Shown piece after piece: positions 30,020 through 30,077 of a stretch of 30,077 nucleotides of DNA. Source of the stretch: DASZXJ01 sp035545895 (lineage in GTDB: Bacteria > Planctomycetota > Phycisphaerae > Tepidisphaerales > Tepidisphaeraceae); the NCBI GenBank assembly GCA_035545895.1, contig DASZXJ010000197.1, forward strand, positions 1-30,077. The letters are read 5' to 3'. The position numbers were made by a program, and so were the translations under genes. Positions within the stretch are counted from its first letter, which is position 1. The number at the start of each line of letters is the position of its first letter. The notes beneath the pieces are model-generated. The model was not told where the DNA came from, did no database searches, and worked only from the letters and a program-made list of their open reading frames with translations.

Positions 30020-30077
30020 CGACGCGAAGCGGAGCGCTTTTCCGCGTCAACCTCAAAAAGCGCTCCGCTTCGCGTCG
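30020..30077. repeat. Perfect 22-bp inverted repeat at the right edge
   Basis: The 22-base arms 30020-30041 (starting CGACGCGAAGCGGAGCG) and 30056-30077 are exact reverse complements around a 14-base loop. The right arm ends at the last base of the window, so the repeat may extend further. It could be a strong transcription barrier, a dispersed palindrome or an assembly-breaking repeat. Confidence 0.8.

Noticed and set aside
29607..30056. Minus-strand 149-codon frame at the right edge
   Set aside because: Composition (His/Arg/Ser/Cys-rich), ends inside the 21-bp repeat array and starts inside the terminal palindrome; no motif supports translation.

Overview
The window looks like a chromosomal segment from a Planctomycetota bacterium, probably close to the Phycisphaerae. 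This is an inference from several signs: the LEPRQLFA-type N-terminus on an RTX repeat protein, a small one-TM protein of a kind I associate with planctomycetes, a Maf/NeuABC cluster, and intergenic palindromes. No rRNA, tRNA or CRISPR array was found.

Layout. (1) 1-2686 is housekeeping: a leftward run nnr - pdxJ - dapA (dapA runs off the left edge), diverging from surE. (2) 3384-9889 is a tightly coupled rightward operon for nonulosonic (sialic/legionaminic-type) acid synthesis and transfer: a Maf/DUF115 glycosyltransferase, a radical-SAM-like protein without its cluster cysteines, and NeuA-, NeuB- and NeuC-like enzymes. The likely job is flagellin or surface glycosylation. (3) 9941-15437 holds an HDOD protein, a proline-rich unknown, an FHA-GAF histidine kinase, a TolC-family lipoprotein and a small membrane protein. 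(4) 15462-20383 holds a flippase-like membrane protein, hpt, a PH-domain membrane protein, an amidohydrolase and an HD-like unknown. (5) 20451-21237 is a VapBC-type toxin-antitoxin pair. Its PIN toxin gene is cut by a 114-bp MITE with 18-bp terminal inverted repeats and an exact 8-bp target duplication. Removing the element restores a 132-residue frame. (6) 21295-23854 holds purA, an RTX/calcium-binding repeat protein and an HPF/RaiA-like ribosome factor.

(7) 24005-29236 is the most unusual part. It is an AT-richer, leftward six-gene operon: a membrane-anchored TPR-like protein, a PqqD/RRE-like peptide-recognition protein, a radical SAM-SPASM maturase, a secreted helical protein, a twin-arginine-signal Cys-rich protein with 17 D-x-x-C motifs, and a 73-residue unknown. 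I read this as a candidate undescribed RiPP-like or protein-crosslinking system. The RRE-like protein would recognise the substrate, the radical SAM enzyme would modify the D-x-x-C repeats (a Cys-Asp thioether is one guess), Tat would export the product, and the other secreted or membrane proteins would handle it. The RRE and radical SAM genes overlap by 125 bp in different frames, which suggests a split fusion protein or an indel.

(8) 29237-30077 has no convincing gene. It holds a probable promoter, eight units of an exact 21-bp-period repeat, and a perfect 22-bp inverted repeat at the right edge.

All functions are assigned from motifs read by eye; no database search was run.
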